Positions 41,428 through 50,972 of a DNA stretch of 64,000 nucleotides are shown one piece after another. Within the stretch, counting starts at the first letter, position 1. Every line of letters starts with the position of its first letter. The notes under the pieces are model-generated. The model searched no databases. It was not told where the DNA came from and was given only the letters and a program-made list of their open reading frames with translations. The stretch covers positions 62,001 to 126,000 of the forward strand of contig JAVRFV010002314.1 of NCBI GenBank assembly GCA_032716605.1, given 5' to 3'. The stretch is from Paralithodes platypus. Taxonomy: Eukaryota; Arthropoda; Malacostraca; Decapoda; Lithodidae. Made by a program: the position numbers and the translations under genes.

Positions 41428-44149
41428 AGCTCATTAACACATTGAAAGCAGAGCTGGTGAGCAAAATCATAAAGTATACTAATTAATTTAATTTATATTT
41501 AATTGTATTAAAATAAATTACTATAAATAAACACAATATTATCATAATATAATCATAGAAAATATATATGTTTATTATGAATTAGCTATTAAATTATTCC
41601 ACTAACAAATAAAAATAAGATAGGGCTACCTGAGCTTAATGGCGTTGAACATACAGCAATGAGAGGTTCAAGTGCCGACACGACAGAGACTGGGGGAAAA
41701 CTACCCCGCCCCCGGGAACTACCTGGTCACCTGGTGCAACACCGGTACTCCGCCCTGGAAAGAGAAATTTCCGGGGATTAATGCTCATAGGGTTACACCC
41801 AAAAAATGGTACAAAATATGTGCCTCAAAACCGCCGGTCAACGAACCGTAGCACTCCACCACTACTTTTCGTTTTCCTTTAGTTTCATATTAAAGATTTC
41901 AGCATATATTTACCTGTCCAGAAGATTTAAGCATATCTTCTGAATCCTCATAAAGATGAAGCATATCTTTATTAAAGATGAAGTCTTTCAAGTATCCCTT
42001 TACACTTGAAACACTAGTAAGATTCCGGCATCTTTTTATCCCATAAAAAGTCTAAGCCTATCTTAATCTCTAATCTGGCTTCTCCCAGAAGCCCTCATAG
42101 ATCGCCGTCTTGAAGGCTGTGATACCCTATTGTATCAATCAATTGTTTGGCAAATTATCGCGAATTGCAAATCAGTTAATATAACCACCCAAAGGTACAA
42201 CCGCCGGGTTTTATATGCAATGTCAAACCAATTATACCTGCCCCAGACCTCTTTGTAAAAAGGTCGCCGGGAGGTAAAGACCAAACAAACAGACAGCATT
42301 GTTTCAATGGCTTTGAAAAGCAGAGAAAACCAAGTCCAACAGGTGTCAGCCTGATCACCTAGAAAACTGTGTGGAGCCCCCCTCGACGGGAATAACCCAG
42401 GAAGCCTGATCCCAGGCTCGACCATAGAAAACGCAGTTTCTGATGAGCCCTCAAGCGACCAAAGTCGTCGGGGTAACTTACCTATGTTAGCCATCCTGAC
42501 TAAAACTCGGTAAACAAAAACGGTGTTCTCGGAGCAACGAGAAAAACGCCGGAAAGGTAACCCACACTGAACTATACATTACAGGAGGGCGTAATGCATA
42601 AAGCAATGAATGACACAGGAAGCCTGATCCCAGGCTCGACCACAGAAAACGCAGTTTCTTATGAGCCCTCAAGCGACCAAACTCGTCGGGGTAACTTGCC
42701 TATTTTTAGCCATCCTGACTAAAACTCGGTAAACAAAAACGATGTTCTCGGAGCAACGAGAAAAACGCCGGAAAGGTAACCCACACCAAACGAGACATTT
42801 TAACACATTTTATACAAAGGGTGTGCGCAAAAATAGGGATACCCGAACAGGAGGGCGTAATGCATAAAGCAAAAACCGGGGCAAAGGTAGCCATGCCAGA
42901 GACTGGTGGGATACTTACTCCAGGTTCTGCATAGACCCACCGGGACCCAGCTCTGGAAAAAAGAAAATTTCCAGGAATTAATGCTCATAAGGTTAACCCA
43001 ATCATGTTCGCACACAAGTGTTAAATAACCCGCCGGGTAACGAGACGTAATACTCAACGACTACAGCTCGCTACGCGGTGGGGTTTCCTAAGTAAAAGAT
43101 TTCAGAATATCTTAATTTGTCCAAAAGATTTATGAATACCCTCTGACATAATATATAAAGACCAGCATGGCGTTTATAACTGATTAAGTCTTTCCGGTGG
43201 TGTTTGTTTCAAGATTCAATTTTGGAAAAAAAAAACTAAAAAAGACGCCGGCCCCCGAAATATCTGGTAGATCAAAAACTGGGAAGCCTGACAAATATAC
43301 GAGATCTAACTTCTCCCGAAGTATCTTTTTAGATCGCCGTATGTTGAAGACGGCGATACAAAACGTATCCCTCAATTGTCTGGTTAACTAACTGAATTGT
43401 AAATTCGTTATTCCCATCCCTCCAAGGAGCACCCGCCGGGTGTGAATATTAGTTTAAAAAACGTTAACCCCAATTGTGCCCTAAAGCGCCGTATGTTGAA
43501 GGAGGCGATACACAATGCATCCCTCAATTGTCTGGTCAACTAAACTGAATTTTGCAAATTCGGTCATCCCACCCTTCCAGGTTGCACCCACCGGGTGATT
43601 TAAAGTTTAAAAGTTAACCCCAATTGTTCCTATCCCCACTTCTTTGTAAAAGATCGCCGGGGAAGAAATACAACAACAGCATAGTTTTATATTGGCTTTG
43701 CAAAACCGAAAAAACTAGAAACAACACGTGTCCGTATGAACACTGTTAGATGGGTACAGCCAACCCGCCGGGAATCAGAAGGAGCCTGAAACAGGCATCC
43801 CAGAGACGCAGTCCTGGGGAGCCACAGACACCCACTCGCCGGGGAGACAAGCCTGTTTTTAAACCACGCGTGGCCAAAACTCGGCAACCAGCCGGGGTTA
43901 TCAAGGTGAAACCGAGAAAAACCCGCCGGGAAAAACCCACCCCGTCCAGATACCATCTGAACGCACCACCGGACCGAGGCGTAGCCAAAACACAACTAAC
44001 GCCGGGCCCAACATAGTCCGTGGAATTAGCCAATACACAACTAACCCAGGACACATAAATAGTCCGTGGAATTAGCCAATACACAACTAAACCAGGACAC
44101 ACATGACACAGTAACACATATTTAGAAAATAAATCAATAACACTTGTAT
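41428..44149 (-). other. DIRS-2 leader, rearranged, with duplicated gag start fragments
   Basis: Leader sequence homologous to 50973-52240 of DIRS-3, but rearranged. An A/T-rich insert lies at 41440-41620. Two copies of a block of about 230 bp near 42370-42600 and 42600-42830 share AGCCTGATCCCAGGCTCGAC and AACTCGGTAAACAAAAACG. A Gag N-terminus (FALCITPSCSGIPIFAHTLC) sits at 42894-42790. CGCCGG motifs and the 152-bp tandem modules (GGCGATAC...CACCGGGTG) recur around 43350-43590. Confidence 0.75.
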
Positions 44150-44154
44150 ATGTG

Positions 44155-44385
44155 TGTATGTATATTATGATTTACCTTGTACAGTATCACTTTCATATCT
44201 AGTACAGTCACTTATGCATATGTAATATCTCTCTATGAGTAAGATTCATGTTAGCATCCAGGCAGTCATATTAGTTATGTCATATAGCCACTCTGGCAAC
44301 TCAAGCCTGGGGCTCCTCTCACCAGAGGGCCAATACATGTTTGTGTACCACGAGACAGAGCTGTGGAGTTAGCTGGGACACACTA
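44155..44385. mobile_element. Solo LTR, left part (rest at 53083-53086)
   Basis: TGTATGTATATTATG... to ...CACACTA, continuing after DIRS-3 as AACA (53083-53086): 235 bp with TG...CA ends. ATGTG at 44150-44154 is repeated at 53087-53091, a 5-bp duplication typical of LTR-retrotransposon integration. The DIRS-1 leader shows the empty site (CTTGTACATGTGGCAAAG, about 60010). Superfamily not determined. Confidence 0.82.
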
Positions 44386-44733
44386 TAGGTTTGACTCCTG
44401 TAAGGAGATAAAGAAAACCTAATATTTAGTAGTGGCCCCGTAATCATTGACGAACATGCCTATTACATAAGGCATCCTCTTCAAACACTAATCCGCCGTA
44501 GTTTGAATCTACCGCGCAGAGCATTTAAAAACTGAGGAGCCTTCATCATGAGCGCACGCGACCTCACTCATGGCTTCAGTCATTATGAATTGGGTTCTCA
44601 CTACGAAAAAACTTCGTAAAAAATAAAAACAAAAAGAAAATAAGAATAACTATCCAATAAGCTTTCCATCATATCGTGGATGTACTTGTGTGGATTTCTG
44701 ACCAGACGCTGAATCAGGCGTCATTCCTCCTTC
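44386..44733 (-). repeat. DIRS-3 inverted terminal repeat, sense 3' end
   Basis: 348 bp. All but the outer 55 bp or so is the inverted match of 52771-53082. The unique outer part (TAGGTTTGACTCCTGTAAGG to AAACCTAATATT) can fold as a hairpin. Confidence 0.9.
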
Positions 44734-44805
44734 ACTGACATATCAAGTAAACCAAAATCCTTAATACATCAACGAATGGGAAGGGGACGGTCGGGAGGGC
44801 CCCAG

Positions 44806-44916
44806 TCGTCAATGATTACGGGGCCACTACTAAATATTAGGTTTTCTTTATCTCCTTACAGGAGTCAAACCTATAATTTATTAGTGGCCCCTCCATCATT
44901 GACGAACATGCCTGAT
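44806..44916 (-). repeat. DIRS-3 internal complementary region
   Basis: CGTCAATGATTACGGGGCC through GGAGTCAAACCTATAATTTA to CCATCATTGACGAACATGCC: the complement of the left terminus (44386-44460) fused to the complement of the right terminus (about 53040-53080). The fusion point near 44873-44877 is equivalent to a joined-ends circle. Confidence 0.9.
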
Positions 44917-45478
44917 ATCTAAGACTGGAGGGGGACATTCGTAATCATATCATAACTCTAGAAAAGCAGATAATAAAAACAACCACATAGTATTCTTACT
45001 TTTTGAAAAATGTATTTAATACGGCGTAGGCCGGAAATATACAAGAAAAAGGGGTTCAGGCAGGTGCGTGCTTCAAAGAAGCCTGCCCGACAAAAATAGG
45101 TAACCCTGAAGATTCTGAACACAGATCTGTAGTTACAAAAGGCACCCCACTCAACGAGTGGTGACAAAAATAATAAGTTATAAGTTTATATGTGCACATC
45201 ATAAACCCCAAAATACATGTGGAGATCAATTGCTAACGAACTCCATTGAACTAATGTTACATTGCTTTCGCAGCTAAAACTACTATAACAACACCGTTGT
45301 TTTGTACTAAACTTTGTACTAGCACAAATTCTCGCAGAGAAATTTTCATATCACATTTTAACCTTAAATTGTATCACAGCTCTCATACTCCGGCGGGGTC
45401 TAGGGTGTCCTATGTCAACTGACTGCACCCCCCCCCCCCCCCTTCCTTGAAAATAAACATAAGTGACTGCAGGGCCAC
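44917..45478 (-). other. DIRS-3 3' UTR with G15 tract
   Basis: Between YR stop and ICR. C15 at 45428-45442 (G15 on the sense strand), 36 bp after the YR stop, followed on the sense strand by TGCAGTCAGTTGACATAGG. No ORF. Confidence 0.8.
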
Positions 45479-46459
45479 CTAGACCCTCTGCCTTAAAGCT
45501 ATACATGGTAAGGAAGGTTTGTCTAGAGCAACTGACAAGTATCTAGAGAGAAACGTATGATTAGACGCCCACAACTGTGTGGACGCAATATCTTCAACTG
45601 AAAAGTTTTTCAGGAAACGTAAAGAGGCCGCCCACTTGCGTAAATCGTGGGCCCTACCCACAACGCCGGGATTACTCTCTTTAATGACTTCTACCAGAAG
45701 AGAGGCTAATCGCCGTTTAAGTAAGCGTTTACCCGTACTCGCTACCCATAAAGCACCTTGGGGGTTATGAGGAGCTATTCTCAAATATTTGGTTAGAGCT
45801 TGCACTGGACATAAATTATGATGCACCTTTCCCCTTTTTAACGCCGGCACCGTGAACTCAGAAAACACGTGTGCACTATGCTCATTCTTGGCTACAAACG
45901 CCGGGGAGGGTGCAATGGAAATTGAATCATTAAGTCTACCAAACCTAAGACAATTAGGTGTGTTGCTCATCGCCGCCAGCTCAGACACTCTGTTTCCGGT
46001 GGCCAAAGCCAAAAGGAAAACTGCCTTCTTTAAGATTAAAGCAAAGTCTGCAGTATTTTGATACAGACGAGAATGAAGTAAAGACAAAGCTTTGTCCAGA
46101 GACCAAGTAGGCATGAGCTGACGGGGAGGTGGGCGGAGTTTAAAACACGCTCTCATAAATCCTGTTTCCTCCGCCACCGGTATGGATAGACCTGTAAGGT
46201 CGAAAAAGGGCACTCTAATCGCAGTTAAGTGATTCTTCAAAGTAACCACAGATAAACGTTTCTGCTCAAACAGATAGTTCAAGTAATTAAAAACCAATGC
46301 CACTGAGGGTACAGTTTGTTCCGTTCTAACAATCCAAGAAGTAAAAGCTTTCCAATGAGATTGATATTGTCGCTTAGTAGACTGAGTATATTGATTGAGC
46401 AATTTATTGGTCACATCCCTACCGTATGGTGCTAGCCACTTGGCCTCCTGAATGTCCAT
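45479..46459 (-). CDS. DIRS-3 tyrosine recombinase
   Basis: ATG at 46459 (MDIQEAKWLAPYGRDVTNK), TAG at 45479-45481, 326 aa. Integrates the circular DNA intermediate by site-specific recombination in place of an integrase. The N-terminal core-binding domain lies at about residues 20-110 (QYTQSTKRQYQSHWKAFTSW). The catalytic domain has Arg157 (ATGNRVSE), His271-x-x-Arg274 (HDLRK), Trp297 in the usual His/Trp place and nucleophile Tyr307 (SRYLSVAL). The ATG lies 28 nt inside the RT-RNase H frame, so reinitiation or a spliced or separate message is likely. The frame is open far upstream, but that is overprinting of RT. Confidence 0.92.
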   Translation of the reverse strand: MDIQEAKWLAPYGRDVTNKLLNQYTQSTKRQYQSHWKAFTSWIVRTEQTVPSVALVFNYLNYLFEQKRLSVVTLKNHLTAIRVPFFDLTGLSIPVAEETGFMRACFKLRPPPRQLMPTWSLDKALSLLHSRLYQNTADFALILKKAVFLLALATGNRVSELAAMSNTPNCLRFGRLNDSISIAPSPAFVAKNEHSAHVFSEFTVPALKRGKVHHNLCPVQALTKYLRIAPHNPQGALWVASTGKRLLKRRLASLLVEVIKESNPGVVGRAHDLRKWAASLRFLKNFSVEDIASTQLWASNHTFLSRYLSVALDKPSLPCIALRQRV

Positions 46460-48357
46460 AATGCAAAAGTCAGCGAGGTCTCTAGGTTGCCAATCGTGTC
46501 TAAGTGGAAGTACCCGACCGGGAGCGATACCGGGTCCGGGCACCACATTATTAATTGCTGGTACCACACCTGTGCCGGCCACAGGGGCGCGATTAGCGAG
46601 ACTAAGCCTCGATAAACTCGTAGTTTGTTCACTACGTGGCACATTAGTGACGCATCTGGCGGCGGAAACAGATAGATGGAGCTCCATCTGTTCCAGTCTG
46701 TCACTAGGGCGTCTGGCCCCCCTGCCGGTGTTATCGCCCGGCGGGTGAGGTATAGAGGGAGCTTGTGAGTCTCCTCGGACGCAAAAAGATCCACTTGTGG
46801 ATGGGAGAGCTCCGCAATCATTAGGTCGAAAATGGGTTGCTTGAGCTCCCATTCTACTGTCGTGCTCTGTCTCCGGGACAGAGCGTCTGCCCAGACGTTC
46901 GCTACGCCTGGGAGATAAGATGCGTGAAGATAAATATCTAGACTGGTGGCTAGAACAAAAATCTCTTCCGACACGAGTAGCAACTTCCTTGACCTCGTTG
47001 ACCCTTGTTTCTGAATACAGTGAACTGCATTCAGATTGTCCATTCTGAAGGCCACTGACTTGCCCCGTAACGCCGGGCCGTGAGCCTGAAGGAAATACAA
47101 GGGGACTAGTAACTCTTTGACATTTATGTGAGAGATTTCTAAGTGGGACCAAAGTCCCTGACCCTGGTGCCCCTGATTTGACTGAAATCCCCACCCTATG
47201 GTGCCTGACGCATCCGTGTCTACCCATACCGTTGGAGGAGGAGAGGTCCATGACATGATTGAGTGCAATGTTTCCCTCTTCGCCCAGACCGCTAGTAAGG
47301 TGTGGATTAATTTTGGTATGGGCCATAATTTTCCCGCCGGTAAGAGTGGGAAATATTTGTTGCCTTCCAATATTAATCGTTTTACTTTCAACCGGCCCAA
47401 CTTGACAGTTAGCTGAATCCAGTTGAGAGAGCCGACCAGAGACTCCCAGACTCTTCGTGTCGTAGTCAGACTGTGAAGAAACCTGAACAGTTTCCTGCGA
47501 AACCTGTTGCGATTGTCCACACTCTGACTCAGAGTGAGAGCGGCGGTGTCCCAGACCAGCCCTATCCACTGAATTACTCTTGAGGGAACAAGGTTTGACT
47601 TTACCAGATTTACCTTGAAGCCTAGAGTTTTGACATGATTTAAAATTATATTGACATGTTTTATGCATAATTGTTGTGTCTCTGCCACCACCAGCCAGTC
47701 GTCTAGATACCACAACACTCTGATTCCCTGTTTTAACAACGGCATCAGGGCTTGCCGGACTAGTTTCGTGAATAATCGAGGTGCTAGGTTCAAACCGAAT
47801 GGCATCCTCTGAAAAACAAAATTTTGGTGCCTGATCCTCAAGGCCAGAAACCTTTGAAATCTTTTGTTGACCGACACGTGCCAATAGGCGTCTGTCAGGT
47901 CTAGGGAACACATCCAGCCTCCCGGCGGAAGTGTTAGCCTGATTTGATGAACTGTTAACATTCTGAAAGACTCGTTGTAAATGTGAAGATTCAGATAAGA
48001 CAGGTCTACGACCGGCCTCATCTGAACACTGTCCCGTTTGGGAACCAAAAACAGTTTTGACGTGAATACAGGGTAATCTGGAGGGACCGGGATGATGACA
48101 TTCTTGGCAATCATCTCCTGGACCAGCAACTCCACCTCTAATGAAACACAATTTGCCGTTGTCGGCTGACGTAAGCGAGGTCGCCGGAGCCACTGCCAAG
48201 TGATGCCTTTGCGTGCCACCATCCGTGCCCAGGTTTTTAACGGCCATGCTTGGTGACACGTTCGGAACGACCCAGTTAGCAGACAAGGGTTCGCCGGCTG
48301 TACTTCCCTCGGTTCCTCCGGCTCTAAGATAGGCACTGGGAGTGAGAAAGACTTTAG
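46432..48357 (-). CDS. DIRS-3 reverse transcriptase-RNase H
   Basis: Opens at 48357 right after the gag stop region, with no ATG for about 70 codons, and ends TAG at 46432-46434. RT motifs: TSKLFLVPKRDSVQMRPVVD, CSLDLTDAYWHVSV (first catalytic Asp), FQRMPFGLNLAPRLFTKL, VLWYLDDWLVV (catalytic pair) and PSRVIQWIGLVWD. RNase H: VWVDTDASGTIGWGF, HINVKELLVPLYFL, RMDNLNAVHCIQ and LPGVANVWADALSR. A C-terminal region of about 130 residues (HPQVDLFASEETHKLPLYL) is shared with other DIRS polymerases. Uninterrupted. Probably made by -1 frameshifting, but see the slip-site note. Confidence 0.92.
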   Translation of the reverse strand, partial: LKSFSLPVPILEPEEPREVQPANPCLLTGSFRTCHQAWPLKTWARMVARKGITWQWLRRPRLRQPTTANCVSLEVELLVQEMIAKNVIIPVPPDYPVFTSKLFLVPKRDSVQMRPVVDLSYLNLHIYNESFRMLTVHQIRLTLPPGGWMCSLDLTDAYWHVSVNKRFQRFLALRIRHQNFVFQRMPFGLNLAPRLFTKLVRQALMPLLKQGIRVLWYLDDWLVVAETQQLCIKHVNIILNHVKTLGFKVNLVKSNLVPSRVIQWIGLVWDTAALTLSQSVDNRNRFRRKLFRFLHSLTTTRRVWESLVGSLNWIQLTVKLGRLKVKRLILEGNKYFPLLPAGKLWPIPKLIHTLLAVWAKRETLHSIMSWTSPPPTVWVDTDASGTIGWGFQSNQGHQGQGLWSHLEISHINVKELLVPLYFLQAHGPALRGKSVAFRMDNLNAVHCIQKQGSTRSRKLLLVSEEIFVLATSLDIYLHASYLPGVANVWADALSRRQSTTVEWELKQPIFDLMIAELSHPQVDLFASEETHKLPLYLTRRAITPAGGPDALVTDWNRWSSIYLFPPPDASLMCHVVNKLRVYRGLVSLIAPLWPAQVWYQQLIMWCPDPVSLPVGYFHLDTIGNLETSLTFALWTFRRPSG

Positions 48358-48371
48358 TTTTTTTATGGTGG
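48354..48371 (-). other. DIRS-3 gag stop and A-rich slip region
   Basis: Sense strand CCA TAA AAA AAC TAA. The heptamer A-AAA-AAC (same phase as in DIRS-A) is preceded by the in-frame stop TAA at 48365-48363. A ribosome in the gag frame would terminate before slipping. DIRS-1 has the same arrangement at 56211-56203. Confidence 0.6.
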
Positions 48372-50972
48372 GTTTGGTGGTGTTGGACGCTTCGCCGGCT
48401 GGCTGGTGTGGGCCGAAGACTGGCCCTGCCCCGGCTTATACTGGCCGCGTCCCCTCTGTCCTGAAAACCCTCTCTGTCTATGCCTGAACTGACCCAGGGG
48501 GGATTGGGAGGACTTAGGCGGAAGAAACGGCTTAGAACCCCCTGGCTGAGCTTTAGTAGGAGGCTTAGGTTTGGGGAAGTTAAATGCGGGTTTCTTAGCC
48601 TGTGCGGGACTGTGCTTCACGGCCTGTGCCATGTTAAACACTGTTCGCCATACATCAGGGGACATTAAAGAAGGTGTAAGTACTGGGGACATTACCACCT
48701 GGTTAGCAATGCGATCAGGCAGCTTGCGAACTAATGACATCCTAAGATCCTGTCGTGCTCGCACCGCCTCAAGTAAGGCTGTGCGTATGTCACCTAAGGA
48801 TTGAATCGACGACTGAAGAATCAGACGCCGGGATAACTCAACTGATCTTCGAGCATCCGCGTCTGCGATTGCCTGAGTAGACCTGAGTAAAGACTTAGCC
48901 ACCTGTTGAGAAACTATGTACTGTGAAAACAGGCGGAAAGCTTTTCCCCTTAGCCTAAATTCTCTGTCTAGGTGAGAAGGGGTAGGGGTAGTGAATGGTT
49001 CCTTTAGTTCACAAAGATTAATCTTAGGGGCAGCTAAAAAAGAAAATAAAGCTGACGGAACTCCGCCGGCAGAACCTACCGGCATGGAGAACCATGAATG
49101 TGTATCCTGAGGGATCTGGTGGGAAGATTTAGAAGTGAAAGTGGTTGCAAAGTTTTGAGCCTCTACCTCCCAATCCACCCAAGGTCCTGGTCCCAACTGT
49201 CCCACCTTCAACACTGGATTAGCTGTCTCGTCTGTGACGGTCTGTAAATCTAGTTCAGGAGTAAGAGCCGACAGAGCCTTAATATCATTAAACCCATCCA
49301 GCTTAGACCAGTCTGAAAAAAGTTTTGAAGCTGAGGCAGGGGGTAAAGCAGGCTTAGATGCATAAACAAAATAATCCTGATGATAATAACTAGGTATAGC
49401 CTTGATATTTACGTCCAAAACATTACCCAAGGCATCCAATGCCCTTAATTTCTTAGACTTATTTCCCTGGATAAACCACTCACGTGGTACCGGGAGTTCC
49501 CCTGACAAGGTAGGCTGGGCAAGCTCTGGCTTAGAGGGGTTCAAAGGGACCCATGACTCGTCTGGCCCATAAAGCAGGGGCATAGCTACCTTTCTAAGAG
49601 GCGCTTTGTCTAGAGGGGGTGGAATAACATCCGTAATGACCCTGACATTTGACGTAGTGAATGCCGCCGTAGCTGGCTTAGAGCTCCCTGCCGGTGACAG
49701 AGTAGGAGGGTTAGGAATCTTAGATAAATCGATTGACGTTATCAGAGGCCGTACCGCAGAACTTGTCAAGGGAGCCCCCAAGTCCATTGTGGGGTTTTCT
49801 CGTTGTTGATTAAAGAATTTTGATAGAGCATGAGTAAGTAACCCATCAATTTCTTGTGCTGTAACAAACTGGTTAGATGCAGAACTTTCAGGTGAATCAG
49901 TATTATCATGGGCGGCGTCCAGGCCTGAGCCTGACCCTTGTCCCTCCCTATCTGAAATTAATGACACTTCATCTTGTTCCTCCCGATCCTCCTGAGAAGA
50001 CCCCGCCGAGGCAGGGGCACCTTGTTTCCAAGATAAATCAGGGATAGAGGATGGGGTCGCCGCGTCCCTGTTGACATCGGCTACTGTGTGACTCGTATGA
50101 GTCGGACGTGGATGGTCAGACCCTGGCTGAGCAAACCGCCAAACACCGAGGCTCTGGCCTACGCTCTCTTGAGAGTCTGAAACATTCTCAATTATTGAAT
50201 TTCCTGAACTTTCCGTTTCTAGGGTTAAAATATCAATAGGTAAATCTTGTTTAGGGACAGGCGCTTCACTATACTCTGAGGCTGTAACAGAAACATTTTC
50301 AGGTGTAGAGGTACGATGAGATGCACTAGACTTAGTAGAATGTCGAGAGGACTTCTTATGGGAATCCTTTTTGGAGGATTTGTGGCTACGGTGTGACCGC
50401 GAACTAGACCTAGGTTTGGAAGAATCACCACCATGGCCACTGGGGGAAGCTTCAGTCTTACACTTCTTACTAGCCGGGGAAGAGGCCCGACTTGAAGACC
50501 GCTGTCTGAGGGGTGACCTTGACCTCGATCTCGCCTGCGACGAGGAGGTGGCTGCCGGGGGAGTAGGCTCTCTCGGGCGTTTAAACGTATCCACAGACGA
50601 TACAGAACCCTGGCTAGTCTCTGTCGGCTTAAAACCCGTTACTCTAGAGGTACGTTTAGGGGGAGGGTGCTCTGACAGCAACTTATCCCAAAGTGGGACG
50701 TTGTCACATTGAAGTGACTTATGTGCGACAATGGTAGTGTAGGCCGACATTTGTTGTCTGACCTCTCTCAACGCTACCGCCGCGGTCTTGTCATTGTCAC
50801 ACAGGACTTTATTGGCTAATTGGGAGCAAAAGGAACAATTAAGTGTAACCCAGAGACCCCTTGAACGGTCTAGACATCTAACACACCTTATGCAAAGGGT
50901 ATGCGCAAAAATTGGGATACCCGCGCAAGTAGGGGTAATGCACAGGGCAAAAACTGGGGCCACATTAGCCAT
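48363..50972 (-). CDS. DIRS-3 Gag-like protein, 869 aa
   Basis: ATG at 50972, TAA at 48363-48365. The N-terminus has a conserved Cys/His cluster: C11, C16, H24, C27, C30, C33, C46, C49, probably zinc-binding. Then a Ser/Arg/Lys-rich region (SRSRSPLRQRSSSRASS, residues about 150-230) and an acidic middle. A conserved domain from about residue 380 (EIDGLLTHALSKFF, WVPLNPSKPELAQPTLSGE, KLFSDWSKLDGFNDIKALS) is followed by a helical segment (LLRSTQAIADADARRSVELS) and a basic Gly/Pro/Gln tail. Presumed structural or RNA-binding protein of the replication particle. No CCHC knuckle. Leader upstream, RT downstream in the -1 frame. Confidence 0.88.
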   Translation of the reverse strand: MANVAPVFALCITPTCAGIPIFAHTLCIRCVRCLDRSRGLWVTLNCSFCSQLANKVLCDNDKTAAVALREVRQQMSAYTTIVAHKSLQCDNVPLWDKLLSEHPPPKRTSRVTGFKPTETSQGSVSSVDTFKRPREPTPPAATSSSQARSRSRSPLRQRSSSRASSPASKKCKTEASPSGHGGDSSKPRSSSRSHRSHKSSKKDSHKKSSRHSTKSSASHRTSTPENVSVTASEYSEAPVPKQDLPIDILTLETESSGNSIIENVSDSQESVGQSLGVWRFAQPGSDHPRPTHTSHTVADVNRDAATPSSIPDLSWKQGAPASAGSSQEDREEQDEVSLISDREGQGSGSGLDAAHDNTDSPESSASNQFVTAQEIDGLLTHALSKFFNQQRENPTMDLGAPLTSSAVRPLITSIDLSKIPNPPTLSPAGSSKPATAAFTTSNVRVITDVIPPPLDKAPLRKVAMPLLYGPDESWVPLNPSKPELAQPTLSGELPVPREWFIQGNKSKKLRALDALGNVLDVNIKAIPSYYHQDYFVYASKPALPPASASKLFSDWSKLDGFNDIKALSALTPELDLQTVTDETANPVLKVGQLGPGPWVDWEVEAQNFATTFTSKSSHQIPQDTHSWFSMPVGSAGGVPSALFSFLAAPKINLCELKEPFTTPTPSHLDREFRLRGKAFRLFSQYIVSQQVAKSLLRSTQAIADADARRSVELSRRLILQSSIQSLGDIRTALLEAVRARQDLRMSLVRKLPDRIANQVVMSPVLTPSLMSPDVWRTVFNMAQAVKHSPAQAKKPAFNFPKPKPPTKAQPGGSKPFLPPKSSQSPLGQFRHRQRGFSGQRGRGQYKPGQGQSSAHTSQPAKRPTPPNPP

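Noticed and set aside
44386..44733. LTR of an LTR-retrotransposon
   Set aside because: The repeat is inverted at the other end, has no PPT/PBS, and the element has a YR and ICR in place of integrase; it is a DIRS terminal repeat.
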